Notes under the pieces: model-generated
What the model saw: only the letters and a program-made list of their open reading frames with translations
What the model was told of the DNA's origin: nothing
Database searches by the model: none
Shown here: in pieces, positions 52,119 to 61,845 of the stretch
Layout: the number at the start of each line of letters is the position of its first letter
Numbering within the stretch: position 1 is the stretch's first letter
DNA from: Bianquea renquensis
GTDB lineage: Bacteria; Bacillota; Clostridia; Lachnospirales; Bianqueaceae
DNA length: 64,000 bases
Direction of reading: 5' to 3'
NCBI RefSeq assembly: GCF_014384895.1
Contig: NZ_JACRSQ010000001.1
Span: 274,914 to 338,913, forward strand
Position numbers and translations under genes: made by a program

Positions 52119-53483
52119 TCAGATTTTTTTCCAGTACATTTTCAGCATAACGAGCGCCATAATGAATGCCATAGTCTCTGCTAAGGGGCTTGCCCACAAT
52201 GCACCCTCTACGCCTATGAACATTGGCAGCAAGATGGTAGGGATCACAAGAAACACAATCTGTCTTGCCAAAGACAAGAGTGTTGCTTGTCCAGCTTTTC
52301 CAATAGACTGGAATAGGATGCGCGTTACCATTTGCAAGCCGTTGATCGGTATGACTAAAAGATAGATCCTAAAGCATTTCACTGCAAATTCATTATACAG
52401 ATCAGATTCAGAACCAAAGAGCCGAACGATGCTCATAGGAGCAAACTGGAATACAAGAAATGCCAAAATCAGGAATACAGTGGCAATCGTCAATACAAAA
52501 CGGAAGGTTTTTTTCACTCTGTCTATTTGTCCACTTCCATAGTTGTACCCAAAAATTGGCTGTACACCAGTGGATAAGCCCATCACAAAAGCGGTCACAA
52601 TCATATTGACCTTCATGACAATTCCCAGAGTTGTCAGCGGGATATCTGAACCGTAGATGGATTGAGCGCCATAGTATACCAGTACATTATTCGACACAGC
52701 CATAACGATAACGATTGAAATCTGAGTGATAAAACTGGAAGTTCCCATACTACATATTTTCCACAGTGTTTTGCCATGTAAGATAAAGTGGGATTTGTTC
52801 AGCTTGATGCTCTTAAATTTTCCGATATAGGCGACACATACAATAGCGTTTAATATTTGCCCGATCACGGTTGCCCAAGCGGCGCCTTTTACCCCCCAAT
52901 GACAAACGAATATGAAGATAGGATCGAGGATAATGTTTGTGATACAGCCAACCAATAAACCAACCATGCTGTACTTCGGACTGCCGTCAGCACGAATAAG
53001 GCCTGACATGCCGGAGTCAATGGTGAAAAAGAGTATGCCGCAAGAAATAATTCTTCCATAATCGAGGGCATAGGGAAGATTGTCTGCGGTTGCTCCAAAC
53101 AGCACACATAAGGGCCTCAAAAAAATATTGAACAGCACCGTTAAAACCACGCCAATGATAAGTAGCATTGTAATAGCATTTCCCACACCCTTTGCAGCTG
53201 ATTCCTCATCTCTCTCTCCAAGTTTTAGACTCAAATATGACGCAGCGCCTTGGTCGATGAGTAGAGCTAGCGCCATTGCCAGAACGGTAAGCGGCATAAT
53301 AACGCTGGTGGCGCCATTGCCAAGATAGCCAACACCTTGCCCGATAAATATCTGATCAACAATATTATATAGTGCGTTGACCACCTGTGATATCACGCTG
53401 GGTATGCCAAAGGCTACAATCAATTTTCCAATTTTTTCTGTTCCCAGGGGATTTCCTCCCTGGTTTACATTTGTTACTGCCAT
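52119..53483 (-). CDS. MATE-family efflux transporter
   Basis: A 454-residue, 12-helix multidrug or toxin exporter of the MATE family driven by Na+ or H+. It shows the two-fold repeat, with IPSVISQVVNALYNIVDQIFIGQ near the start and GVQPIFGYNYGSGQ opening the second half. AAGGAGG precedes the ATG. Its promoter has a 19-base spacer with a MerR-type operator, and the divergent MerR gene is its likely activator. Confidence 0.92.
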   Translation of the reverse strand: MAVTNVNQGGNPLGTEKIGKLIVAFGIPSVISQVVNALYNIVDQIFIGQGVGYLGNGATSVIMPLTVLAMALALLIDQGAASYLSLKLGERDEESAAKGVGNAITMLLIIGVVLTVLFNIFLRPLCVLFGATADNLPYALDYGRIISCGILFFTIDSGMSGLIRADGSPKYSMVGLLVGCITNIILDPIFIFVCHWGVKGAAWATVIGQILNAIVCVAYIGKFKSIKLNKSHFILHGKTLWKICSMGTSSFITQISIVIVMAVSNNVLVYYGAQSIYGSDIPLTTLGIVMKVNMIVTAFVMGLSTGVQPIFGYNYGSGQIDRVKKTFRFVLTIATVFLILAFLVFQFAPMSIVRLFGSESDLYNEFAVKCFRIYLLVIPINGLQMVTRILFQSIGKAGQATLLSLARQIVFLVIPTILLPMFIGVEGALWASPLAETMAFIMALVMLKMYWKKI

Positions 53484-53515
53484 TCTAGACCTCCTTAATT
53501 TTTATATTCTTGAAT

Positions 53516-53546
53516 ATCATAAACCCTATTATAATAATAGAGTCAA
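53516..53546 (-). promoter_or_regulatory. MerR-type promoter and operator of the MATE gene
   Basis: On the minus strand: TTGACT (53541-53546), a 19-base spacer, TATGAT (53516-53521). The dyad ACCCTATTA-TAA-TAATAGAGT (plus strand, 53523-53543) fills the spacer, as in classic MerR activation. Confidence 0.8.
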
Positions 53547-53631
53547 TAGACCAATCAAAAAAATACAGATCATATCATAATTCAACAATAAGGGGTTATC
53601 CACTGAAGTCGTGGGTTTACAAACAGCATGA

Positions 53632-53657
53632 ACTCTGTTAGAATAACAGAGTATAAT
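53632..53657 (+). promoter_or_regulatory. Second MerR operator, at the merR gene promoter
   Basis: ACTCTGTTA-GAA-TAACAGAGT (53632-53652) is a perfect 9-bp dyad that matches the MATE operator at most positions. It touches TATAAT (53652-53657) of the merR gene, consistent with autoregulation. Confidence 0.75.
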
Positions 53658-53673
53658 TGGTAAGGAGGACAAA

Positions 53674-54465
53674 ATGAAACAGTATCTAACTATCAGTGAA
53701 TTTGCCGGATTACGGAATGTAAATATAAACTCAATTCGCTATTATGAAAAGCAAAAATTCTTGATGCCTGCATGGATAGATCCGCAGACGAAATACCGTT
53801 ACTATTTGCCAGAACAGCTGGGGATGCTGGATATGATTCTTCTTTGTATCAAACTCGGAATCCCCCTGAAAGAGTTGAAAGAATATATTGACCAGAGTGG
53901 AAAACTGGACGAAAAAATTTTTTTGGAAAACGGAAAAAGAATTATGCAAGAGCGAATTTCTGATATTCAGCTTGGATTGGAAATTACACAGTTCAATTTG
54001 AACAATATGGAGCAAAACTTAAAATATCGAGATCAATCTGGTCTTTATACTCGCGAAATTGAAGAACGTTTTTATATTGAAGTTCCATTTTGCGGAAACT
54101 GGAATGATCTTGTGCAGAAAGAGAAGACGGCCATGAAGCTCTTCCAGGATGCACAAGCACAAAATATGGCGCCTGTGTTTCCAGCTGGAATTTTAGTCCA
54201 CTGTGATACGACGCCTGTATCGTATTCATTCTTTGTCCAGATTTTGCATCCCTCTAAAGAGAACAAACAAATTGTCCGGGTTCCCAAAATGTCATTTTAT
54301 TGCATGCAGGTTGACCTGACAAGTGAAACTGATATCCAAAAAGTGCTAGAACAAAACTTTCCAATGCAAATCCAATGCACAGCTATCATATCCAATATGA
54401 TTCTGGATAAATTTTATTTCAACAGTAGGCATAGCGAGATACAAGTTCCCCAATTTGCATTTTAG
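53674..54465 (+). CDS. MerR-family regulator with ligand-binding C-terminal domain
   Basis: The 263-residue regulator has a winged helix at the N-terminus (YLTISEFAGLRNVNINSIRYYEKQ), a dimerisation helix (IMQERISDIQLGLEITQFNL), and a C-terminal domain of about 140 residues that resembles the BmrR/GyrI-like drug-binding fold. TAAGGAGG precedes the ATG. It probably senses a toxic compound and activates the divergent MATE exporter. Confidence 0.87.
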   Translation: MKQYLTISEFAGLRNVNINSIRYYEKQKFLMPAWIDPQTKYRYYLPEQLGMLDMILLCIKLGIPLKELKEYIDQSGKLDEKIFLENGKRIMQERISDIQLGLEITQFNLNNMEQNLKYRDQSGLYTREIEERFYIEVPFCGNWNDLVQKEKTAMKLFQDAQAQNMAPVFPAGILVHCDTTPVSYSFFVQILHPSKENKQIVRVPKMSFYCMQVDLTSETDIQKVLEQNFPMQIQCTAIISNMILDKFYFNSRHSEIQVPQFAF

Positions 54466-54587
54466 TAAGATTCTTCTGTTCCAATCTGTACATTGATTTC
54501 ATAGGGAAAATCAGGTGAAGCGGATCATCTTCAAACTTCGCCCGAACACTTAAAAAGGTTTGGGAAGAAAAAGCCTTGAAGACAACG

Positions 54588-54638
54588 AAAGTGGAGAGAG
54601 CCAATCCCATGGTATCCGGGATCGGCTCTCTCCACTTT
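54588..54638. terminator. Bidirectional terminator between merR and araC-type genes
   Basis: AAAGTGGAGAGAGCC / GGCTCTCTCCACTTT with an inner ATCCC/GGGAT extension; A run on one side and T run on the other serve both convergent genes. Confidence 0.8.
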
Positions 54639-55491
54639 ATGTATCGCTTTGCGGCAGCCGGTATTGTTTTGGGGAGTATGTGGTGTACTTTTTAAAAGTT
54701 CGATAGAAGTGCTGTAGATTATTGAATCCACAGGCAAAACAGATTTCACTGATGGAGAGGTGTGTATTCATTAGAAGTTTCTGCGCCTCAATGATTCTGC
54801 GGCAGTTAAGGTATTCGATAATGGGAACTCCGGTCTCCTTTTTAAAGATATGACATAAATAATATTTATTTACATAAAACGTCTCTTGTAGCAAGTCCAG
54901 GGTAAGCGGTTCTGAGTAGGACTGGTCCATATGCTGAATCACATTCTTGATCAGCAATGACGGTTTTGAGGTAGGAGTGGAAGATGGATATTGATTTAGC
55001 AGGCAATAGACTTCCCAAAAAAGAACAAGCAAATGAGATTGCTGCATAGCCGTGAGCTGTTTTTCTGAATAATTGCCAGGGTTCGACTTACACTTGTAGA
55101 CAGCTAAGAAGAGTGCCAAAATCCGGCTATAGACATCTGGTGGAAGAGTTAACAGGCGCGTTTCCAATTGATCCAGTATAGAGTCCAGACCCTGTATCGC
55201 TAGATAAGGGCGAAGAATGTCAGCTGAAAAGTTGATGACGAATCGACTGTACTGAGAACCGGCTTTGTAATGTAATATGTGCATATCCCGCGGACAGATA
55301 AACAATAGGGAAAAATCCTGCAAAGGATATCGGGTATTTTTGATAAAGCAATCATTGTCGGATTTCACAAATAAATCTAGTTCAAATACGTTGTGATAAT
55401 GGATTACGGGGGCATGCTTCTGTTCGATGATAGCATCGACATAGGTTATTTTGAATTCCGGCACCTCTACGTAATATTGATCCCATTCCAT
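54637..55491 (-). CDS. AraC-family transcriptional regulator
   Basis: A 284-residue regulator: an N-terminal cupin-like sensor (HYHNVFELDLFVKSD) and a C-terminal double helix-turn-helix (VNKYYLCHIFKKETGVPIIEYL; ISEICFACGFNNLQHFYRTF). I chose the ATG at 55491, with GGAGG eight bases upstream; upstream in-frame starts would encode a hydrophobic tail unlike the family. It is divergent from the URO-D-like gene and likely controls it. Confidence 0.87.
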   Translation of the reverse strand: MEWDQYYVEVPEFKITYVDAIIEQKHAPVIHYHNVFELDLFVKSDNDCFIKNTRYPLQDFSLLFICPRDMHILHYKAGSQYSRFVINFSADILRPYLAIQGLDSILDQLETRLLTLPPDVYSRILALFLAVYKCKSNPGNYSEKQLTAMQQSHLLVLFWEVYCLLNQYPSSTPTSKPSLLIKNVIQHMDQSYSEPLTLDLLQETFYVNKYYLCHIFKKETGVPIIEYLNCRRIIEAQKLLMNTHLSISEICFACGFNNLQHFYRTFKKYTTYSPKQYRLPQSDT

Positions 55492-55673
55492 TTTCATATC
55501 CTCCGATGCGCAATATATGTGAATATCTTGATGAAAAACACAAGATACAAGTAGAAATGTATCCCTGAAAAAGATTATAATATAGGCCAAGGAATTAAGC
55601 AACCGAAGAGACACTTTTCTTGCTGAAATTCCTCGTCATTGGAACATACAATAATCGGATTGGAGGATATCAC

Positions 55674-56771
55674 ATGACGAACAGAGAACGCTTCCTCAGT
55701 GCACTTACCTTTCGCCCCATAGACCGCATCCCATTAGTGGAGTGGAACATACGAGGCAGCACCATGCGGGAATGGGTGAAGCAAGGGTATCCGGAAGGGG
55801 TCCCTCCTGCCATATTTTTTGATTTAGATCCATACAATGTAGGCGTACCGATTCATTTGGGAATGCACCCGGAATTTGAAGAAAGAATCATGGAAGATAC
55901 GGGAGTCTACAAAATCTGGCGGGACAAACAAGGCGCTGTGCGCAAGGATTTTTCTAAGGATATGAATCCAGGATTTGTCACCCGGACATGGCTGTCCTTT
56001 CCGGTTCAGAGTCGGGACGATTTTCTCAAAATGAAAGAACGATACGACAGCAAGGATCCAGAGCGCATCCCGCAAAATTTTAAAGAGCGAGCCAAGATAC
56101 TAAACCTTGGCGTCACAACGACGCACCTGAGCGTTCCCTTTCTTTTTTGGACCGCGCGGGATTGGATTGGATTTGAGAATCTCTGTATGATGTTTTATGA
56201 TGATCCGTCTCTGGTCCATGAGATTTTTGCGTTTCTCACAGATTTTTGCATTGACGTTTTGCGGGATCGAATCCGACAGGTCGATATTGATGTGGTTGAG
56301 CTTAAGGAAGATATGGCCTATAAACACGCGCCAATGATCTCTCCCCACATGTTCCGCACCTTTATGTTTCCACATTACAGAAGGTTCATTGAATTCTTAA
56401 AGGGAAATGGCGTTAAACTTGTCTATGTGGACTGTGACGGTTATCCCGGAGGGCTCATTCCAGAATTTTTGGAGGCGGGCGTCGACGCCATCAGCCCGGT
56501 GGAAATCGCGGCGGGCAATGATGTGATCCAACTTCGGGAAGAGTATCCCCGCCTCGGAATGTTAGGGGGGATTGACAAGCGAGAACTTGCCAAAGACCGG
56601 AAAGCAATTTATCAGGAGGTAATCTCAAAGGTTCCGGTCATGTTGGAAAAAGGCGGATATATTCCCCACGTGGACCATGGAATTCCCCATGACGTCCCGC
56701 TGGTAAATTATCTTTATTATCGAGAGTTGTTGACGAACCTTGCCCTTGGCAAAAGCGTTCGGGAACCATAA
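55674..56771 (+). CDS. Uroporphyrinogen decarboxylase-like protein
   Basis: A 365-residue TIM-barrel protein of the URO-D superfamily (TNRERFLSALTFRPIDRIP opening; VELKEDMAYKHAPMISPHMF; YVDCDGYPGGLIPEFLEAGVDA split around CDG). It is not near haem genes and lacks the classical HemE N-terminal Arg motif, so a role like corrinoid-dependent methyltransferases is more likely. The ATG at 55674 has TTGGAGG upstream. Confidence 0.8.
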   Translation: MTNRERFLSALTFRPIDRIPLVEWNIRGSTMREWVKQGYPEGVPPAIFFDLDPYNVGVPIHLGMHPEFEERIMEDTGVYKIWRDKQGAVRKDFSKDMNPGFVTRTWLSFPVQSRDDFLKMKERYDSKDPERIPQNFKERAKILNLGVTTTHLSVPFLFWTARDWIGFENLCMMFYDDPSLVHEIFAFLTDFCIDVLRDRIRQVDIDVVELKEDMAYKHAPMISPHMFRTFMFPHYRRFIEFLKGNGVKLVYVDCDGYPGGLIPEFLEAGVDAISPVEIAAGNDVIQLREEYPRLGMLGGIDKRELAKDRKAIYQEVISKVPVMLEKGGYIPHVDHGIPHDVPLVNYLYYRELLTNLALGKSVREP

Positions 56772-56881
56772 CGGTCGAAACGTATTATTCCGTATTTTAA
56801 AATATCAGAACAAGATGTGAAGGCCTGTTGCCATATCCGGACTCTTCTGTACCGATAGACAAAGGGGAGTAACACAGATGT

Positions 56882-59677
56882 TCAGTGGCGTTTATATTGT
56901 CTCTCACGTGATTTTCTTTTCCCGAGCAACGGGGGAATCATGATGAGCCCTGTGAGGCTGAGGAACATTAGTACAAACCACAAGATGAGGTTGCTATTGT
57001 CGCCGGTCTGGGGGGACGTGGGATTGCCCGGATTATCCGGCTTGCCGGATTCGCCGGGCGTATCCGGGTCAACGGGCTTGCTCGGATGGTAGGTATTCAT
57101 TAAATCATATCCGTGAATGGCCTTATCATAGCCAGGCACCGCCGCTTCATTAACGGTATAGACAATCTTGTGGCCGTCCTCTGCATACTGGGGCATTTCA
57201 AAGGCATACTGCCAACCGTCGCCTGCTGTCACCAGCCGTTGGGCGGCAAGCTGGCCGTCCGCGTAAACTTCCACGATGATGGAATCGGGCCACTTATCTT
57301 CCGGGTTGTCCCCGTGATTCCATGTCTTGGTGCCTGTAATCTTCACCGTCTCCGGCTCTGTGATCTTCTCGCGGTAGCGGTTGGTAAACAGCGCGATATC
57401 CGCCGATTCCTCGTCTCGCATCAGGGCATAGGAACCATGGAGTGTGCCGTCCTCCAGCGTGACGGTGTAAGTGAGGGTGTAAACGGTATTGTCGTACTCC
57501 CAGCCCTCCGCGCCGGTGTTCAGTTCCGAGAGGGTATAGGTATAGACGCCGACATTCTCAAACGTGAACCAGCCCAATTCGGCTTTGCCACTGCCGGTAA
57601 GGGTGACGATTTTCGTATTGCCCCTGCTGCCCTCCGGCATAGGCGCGGTGTTGCTTTCGCCTTTCAGCAGGAAGGCGAACGGTGTTGCAGGCTCGTTCTC
57701 GCCTTCCACTGCCTTTTCAATGATAGGCGAGGCGATTTCTATGGGAGGAATGTAGGTGTTGAGAATATTGAAGCCGTCATAGCTGGGGACAAAGCCTTCA
57801 ATGGGCAGTTCCTCCACGGTGTAGGCAATTTCCTCTCCGTCCGCTCCGTATTTGAGCGCGGTAAAGGTGTAATGCCACTCGCCCTTTTCATCCGGGGTAA
57901 CGGAGATTTCCTCCACCAGCAAAGCCCCATTTTTAAGCCGGATGGTGATAGATTCGGGCAACACGCTCTCGTCATATCCGCCCAGCGCCCACGTCTTTTC
58001 ACCCTTGATTTCCCTCTGCACTTCGCCCACAAAAATGTTGGTGGCGGTGACAGTTATCGTCTGACCGGAAAGGGGAGTGCCGTATCCGTTTCCCATAGTC
58101 AAGGCGTACCCGTCCGTGAAGTAGTCGTCCTCCCACACTTCGTAGGAGGTGCCCGCCGGGATCTCAAATTCCTTTGTTTCGCTGGGCTTGAGGGTAAACG
58201 CGGTTTCCACACCATCCACAAGCAAAGTAAAGTGAAATTCTTTGTTTTCGTCCGCTTTCGGGTATTCGCCCGCAAGCTGCTTGGTAACAGAGAGGGTAAT
58301 CGGTTCCTCCGGTTCGTTCGGCGCCCGATTCTTGAATAGGATAAGGGGGTTTTGACCGCTTGCAATAGCGCCGGAGATTTCCTCAACCGTAGCGAGATAC
58401 CCAGCCGCGTTGGTTTCTTTCACGGTGTAGGTTACGCCATTTGGGATATTTTCAAATACTTTTTGTTCTCCGGTTTTCAAAGTAAAGCTCTGCGGAGAAG
58501 CAGGCGCATCCTCGCCGGTAAAGGTGATTTCAAAGGTAAATTCTTTGGCCGGGTCGGGGCTCTCGCCCACAACTTCTTTTTGCACCGTCAGGCTGCCCGG
58601 TTCCTCGGCTGGTCCATACACATTGACAAAGGGCAGGAGAAGATTTTCCTCGCCAGTGATGGCTCCGGTATAGGATTTTGCCGTGGCGGTATATCCCTCC
58701 GCCGTGTAATCGGTTTCGGTGATGACGTATTGTGTCCCCACCGGCAGATTGGAAAAGGTTTTGCTCTCGCCGTGCTTTAATGCAAAGGTTTCCGTCTGCC
58801 CGTCGATCACGGCGGTAAAGGCAAATTCCTTCTGCAAATCCGCGCCGGTGCCCTTGACCTCCTTGGAAACAGTCAGGCTTCCCGTCTGGCCGGGGATGTA
58901 AGTGTTGGTAAACAGCGCCGCACAGCCTGCTTCGGTGATGGTTCCCGTATGGCCGGTGGAGGATATGATATAGCCGGGGACAGGCTGCTCCGTGACAGTA
59001 TAGAGCACCCCCATGGGGATTTGTTCAAACAGGGCGGTCTGGTTGTGCTTCAATTGGAGCGTGCCGCCACTTGTAAGCTCCTGCGGTTCACCGCCGTCCA
59101 CCGTGTATTCATAGGTGCCGCCGCCGGAAAAAGCGACGGTAAAAACAAACTCCTGTTGTTGCTGCGCATCGGTGAGGGGCGAACCGTCCGCATTTCGGAC
59201 AGTCTTTTCTATGGTGAGCGCCCCTTGCAGCCGGACGTTGTAGGCGGTGACGGTGACAGGCTCCGTTTCCTCTCTGGTGACGGTAAAGGAGTAGCGGGTA
59301 AACTGTTGGCCCTGTTCGTCTTTATCAAAGGTGAAGCCGGGGGCTGGTGCGGATTCTTCAAAGTAGTATTCACCCGGCTCCAAGGAAACGGAAACTTTCC
59401 CGTCGCTGTCGGTAACATACCGCCCGCCGAGCTGGGTTCCGTCCTGGGTAAACAGGTAAAACGCCGCGCCGGGGACGGAATTTTCTGTTTCGGTCCCGTC
59501 CGGCAGCTTTTCCAGCTTCAAAAGCTCTACGTCGATATTGGCGGAAACTTCGCTTTGTGCCTCGTTCTTTGCCTGCTGGCCAAGGCTTTGCCAGCCCAGC
59601 GTGCCGGTGATAAGGCTGGAGAGAAGGAACAAAGCCGTCAGGAGCATACTTACCGACCGATATATCCCTGCTCGCAT
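56882..59677 (-). CDS. Large sortase-anchored surface protein with SpaA, CnaB and Spy0128-like domains
   Basis: A 931-residue exported protein. The signal ends in GTLGWQSLGQ, a SipW-type pattern. Next come a SpaA-like domain (VELLKLEK ... GEYYFEE), four related repeats (each LTV-K near the start and FxN at the end), a CnaB domain (GEKTWALGG), a Spy0128/FctA-like domain (IIEKAVEGENEPATPF) and another CnaB (GTKTWNHG). The C-terminus is SPQTGD, a hydrophobic helix and a basic tail, a sortase signal of the (S/N)PQTG type. Lys-Asn isopeptide bonds are expected. I chose the ATG at 59677 for its AGGAGGG site. Likely a pilin or adhesin; last gene of the phase-variable operon. Confidence 0.88.
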   Translation of the reverse strand: MRAGIYRSVSMLLTALFLLSSLITGTLGWQSLGQQAKNEAQSEVSANIDVELLKLEKLPDGTETENSVPGAAFYLFTQDGTQLGGRYVTDSDGKVSVSLEPGEYYFEESAPAPGFTFDKDEQGQQFTRYSFTVTREETEPVTVTAYNVRLQGALTIEKTVRNADGSPLTDAQQQQEFVFTVAFSGGGTYEYTVDGGEPQELTSGGTLQLKHNQTALFEQIPMGVLYTVTEQPVPGYIISSTGHTGTITEAGCAALFTNTYIPGQTGSLTVSKEVKGTGADLQKEFAFTAVIDGQTETFALKHGESKTFSNLPVGTQYVITETDYTAEGYTATAKSYTGAITGEENLLLPFVNVYGPAEEPGSLTVQKEVVGESPDPAKEFTFEITFTGEDAPASPQSFTLKTGEQKVFENIPNGVTYTVKETNAAGYLATVEEISGAIASGQNPLILFKNRAPNEPEEPITLSVTKQLAGEYPKADENKEFHFTLLVDGVETAFTLKPSETKEFEIPAGTSYEVWEDDYFTDGYALTMGNGYGTPLSGQTITVTATNIFVGEVQREIKGEKTWALGGYDESVLPESITIRLKNGALLVEEISVTPDEKGEWHYTFTALKYGADGEEIAYTVEELPIEGFVPSYDGFNILNTYIPPIEIASPIIEKAVEGENEPATPFAFLLKGESNTAPMPEGSRGNTKIVTLTGSGKAELGWFTFENVGVYTYTLSELNTGAEGWEYDNTVYTLTYTVTLEDGTLHGSYALMRDEESADIALFTNRYREKITEPETVKITGTKTWNHGDNPEDKWPDSIIVEVYADGQLAAQRLVTAGDGWQYAFEMPQYAEDGHKIVYTVNEAAVPGYDKAIHGYDLMNTYHPSKPVDPDTPGESGKPDNPGNPTSPQTGDNSNLILWFVLMFLSLTGLIMIPPLLGKRKSRERQYKRH

Positions 59678-59862
59678 GGCAAAGCCCTCCTTCCGTTTCA
59701 AAGTTCTTTTCGTTTATCTTTCTGCTCTCTGCCACGCGCTCTCCGGAAAAGGGAAAGCGCATGGCAGGGAGCAGGGGCGGCGGACGCCGCCCTGTTCCCT
59801 TTATGGCAATGCTCGTGCTGTATCTCGTACAAATGCAATCCGCGTGCCGTTGGTTCTAAAAC

Positions 59863-61770
59863 TTAACCGGCCAGATTCACCCACAAAGCGGGACGCACGC
59901 CACGGCCACCATAGACGACGTAGTAATAGCCAAAAGTGGACTCACCATTGGACGCACCCCCCAGCGCCACATTGCCGGAATCGGCGCGCGGCGAACGCAG
60001 CCAATAATACTTGCCGACTGTAGTATCGCACTTCTTCATGTTCACATCCGTTACCAACCGGCTTGTTCCGTAGGTGTAATCTCTCGCGTCGCTGGTTGCC
60101 GTACCGTCAAAGGTTCCGAACAAGTCGGCCTCGGAAAGCAGGAACACCTTGTCCTGGGTTGTAATCCATGTCGTCGCATTGTACTCGCTGCGGGTGGTGA
60201 TTGCGGTTTGTACGGCATGACTCTGGAGAGTGCTTAAGCCGGTCAAATAGGTTCCGTTCAGCCATTCTCTCGCACTGCTGGTATCCCATACGTTATCGCC
60301 GGAACCATAGACACCTGCTTCACCGTCAAACACGCCGATGCCGTCTGTTCTAAAGGTCGGCTCCATTTCTTTTGCCCAAAGCAGCGCCTTGTTGCCGTCC
60401 CTCGCCAGCAAATACCAGTCTCTTCCGTCAATCGTCACCGTTTCCAGTGTGCCCGGCGTCATACTGCCGAAACCCGTTGTATCCCAGCTTGACAGCACCG
60501 TTACGCTGTAGGTTGCAAAGGTGGTATTATCCACAGTGGAAAGCGCGCGCACCGTCAAGGTTCCGCCCACGTATTCATCCGCGCCTACGGTCAGAACGCC
60601 GTCTCCGGTGATTCTGGTGCTGACAGACGTACCGCCGGATACGCTCCATGTTACCTTCTGGTTCGGATGCACCGCTTCGCCTGCCGATACCGCTGCCGTA
60701 AAGGTTGCGCTTTCCCCCAGCTTCACTTCATCTGCGGAGGCCGTTACCTTCACCGTCAGTTCGCGTCCCGCCGCCTGATTTAACAGGAACAGCGCGTCCG
60801 CTGTGGGAGCCGGGCCGTCATTCTCGCCAAAGAAGCCGTCACTGCCTTCCGCCGTGCCCCAGTCGCCCATGGTGGCGAACTGGCCCACTACATTAATGCC
60901 GTAATACCAGTTGTCTCCCGGCTCTTTCTGGAGGCTGATTCCGTCCAGCAGAAGGCCCGTGGCGGTGCCGGGTTCTATAGCCTGTGCCCAGTATGCCCAG
61001 CCGTCCACGTCATACACCCAGTATGCGCCAGGCTTCGAACCGGCGGCCTTCCACTCCGCCATGGTCATCACCGTGCCGTCTATGGTGCTGGTGGCCGTGT
61101 GGGTTTCTTCCACCGTCGTGATGTTTGTCCCCTCTACCGCAGCGTCGCCTTCGTCAATCTCGTTTTCGTCCGCGTCATACACCGCGTTGGCTGTTTTCTG
61201 TTCCCCATTGGCATAGGGCACATAGTCGTCGTAGTGGATATCGTCCGCCGCGTCTGTGCCGTCGTATGTACCGTTGACATCCGCCACGAGGCTGTCCTTG
61301 TTTTTGTTGAAGGTGGGCATATACGTCGTCTGTCCACCCAGCGTCCAGCTCCAGTAATCGTCGTGGAACACATCGGTTTCATCGTCCGGGATATGGGTTT
61401 TCCATGTAGAGACATCGTTGATGTCCGCTCCGGCTACCAGAGAAACGGCTTCCTTGCTGTCATAATCCGCATCGCCGGTTTTTAGCCCTGCGCCCAAGCC
61501 GATTTCCATGTACTCGTCCAGCCGGACGCGGGCGTAAATCGCCACGCCGCCTTCGGCTGCGCTCATGAAGTTTTCCACGTACACGTCCTTGTTGGTGCCG
61601 TCAAAGTCGTCGTGCAGCCGGGCACCGGGGTTCACTGTTCCCGTTTTCTCGTTGAGAGCCGTCTGGCTAATGCTCTGCCACGCGAAGGTGCCGGTTAGCA
61701 GAATGGCCGCCGAGACTGCGACTGCCGCCACCGCCGAGATGACTTTTCGCTTTCGGGTTGTTGCCGTCAT
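59863..61770 (-). CDS. SipW-dependent surface protein with DUF6273 domain (TasA-like position)
   Basis: An exported protein of about 635 residues. The signal region (VISAVAAVAVSAAILL, then GTFAWQSISQ) is the SipW-dependent type of TasA/CalY fibres. KDVYVENF and YARVRLDEYMEIG follow, as in such proteins, then an acidic linker, an Ig-like domain (about 345-430) and a C-terminal DUF6273-like domain (DWYLLARDGNKALLWAKE ... YYWLRSPRA ... VRPALWVNL). The ATG at 61770 has AAAGGA eight bases upstream; the ATG at 61779 is too close. There is no sortase motif, so it may assemble into fibres or attach otherwise. Confidence 0.82.
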   Translation of the reverse strand: MTATTRKRKVISAVAAVAVSAAILLTGTFAWQSISQTALNEKTGTVNPGARLHDDFDGTNKDVYVENFMSAAEGGVAIYARVRLDEYMEIGLGAGLKTGDADYDSKEAVSLVAGADINDVSTWKTHIPDDETDVFHDDYWSWTLGGQTTYMPTFNKNKDSLVADVNGTYDGTDAADDIHYDDYVPYANGEQKTANAVYDADENEIDEGDAAVEGTNITTVEETHTATSTIDGTVMTMAEWKAAGSKPGAYWVYDVDGWAYWAQAIEPGTATGLLLDGISLQKEPGDNWYYGINVVGQFATMGDWGTAEGSDGFFGENDGPAPTADALFLLNQAAGRELTVKVTASADEVKLGESATFTAAVSAGEAVHPNQKVTWSVSGGTSVSTRITGDGVLTVGADEYVGGTLTVRALSTVDNTTFATYSVTVLSSWDTTGFGSMTPGTLETVTIDGRDWYLLARDGNKALLWAKEMEPTFRTDGIGVFDGEAGVYGSGDNVWDTSSAREWLNGTYLTGLSTLQSHAVQTAITTRSEYNATTWITTQDKVFLLSEADLFGTFDGTATSDARDYTYGTSRLVTDVNMKKCDTTVGKYYWLRSPRADSGNVALGGASNGESTFGYYYVVYGGRGVRPALWVNLAG

Positions 61771-61845
61771 TTTTCTCATCCTTTCACTTGAATTTCATAT
61801 TATGTATAAAGGAGGAAAAGTGCCTCCCATACACCGTGAGGAGTT

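Noticed and set aside
55674..56771. Calling the URO-D-like gene hemE
   Set aside because: No haem pathway context and the N-terminal HemE motif is absent.
57113..58339. 408-codon open frame antisense to the large surface protein
   Set aside because: No ribosome site or family match; the surface protein frame has clear domains, signal and sortase motif, so this is a high-GC shadow.
58949..59866. 305-codon open frame antisense to the surface protein start
   Set aside because: Shadow frame; low-complexity product with no recognisable motif.
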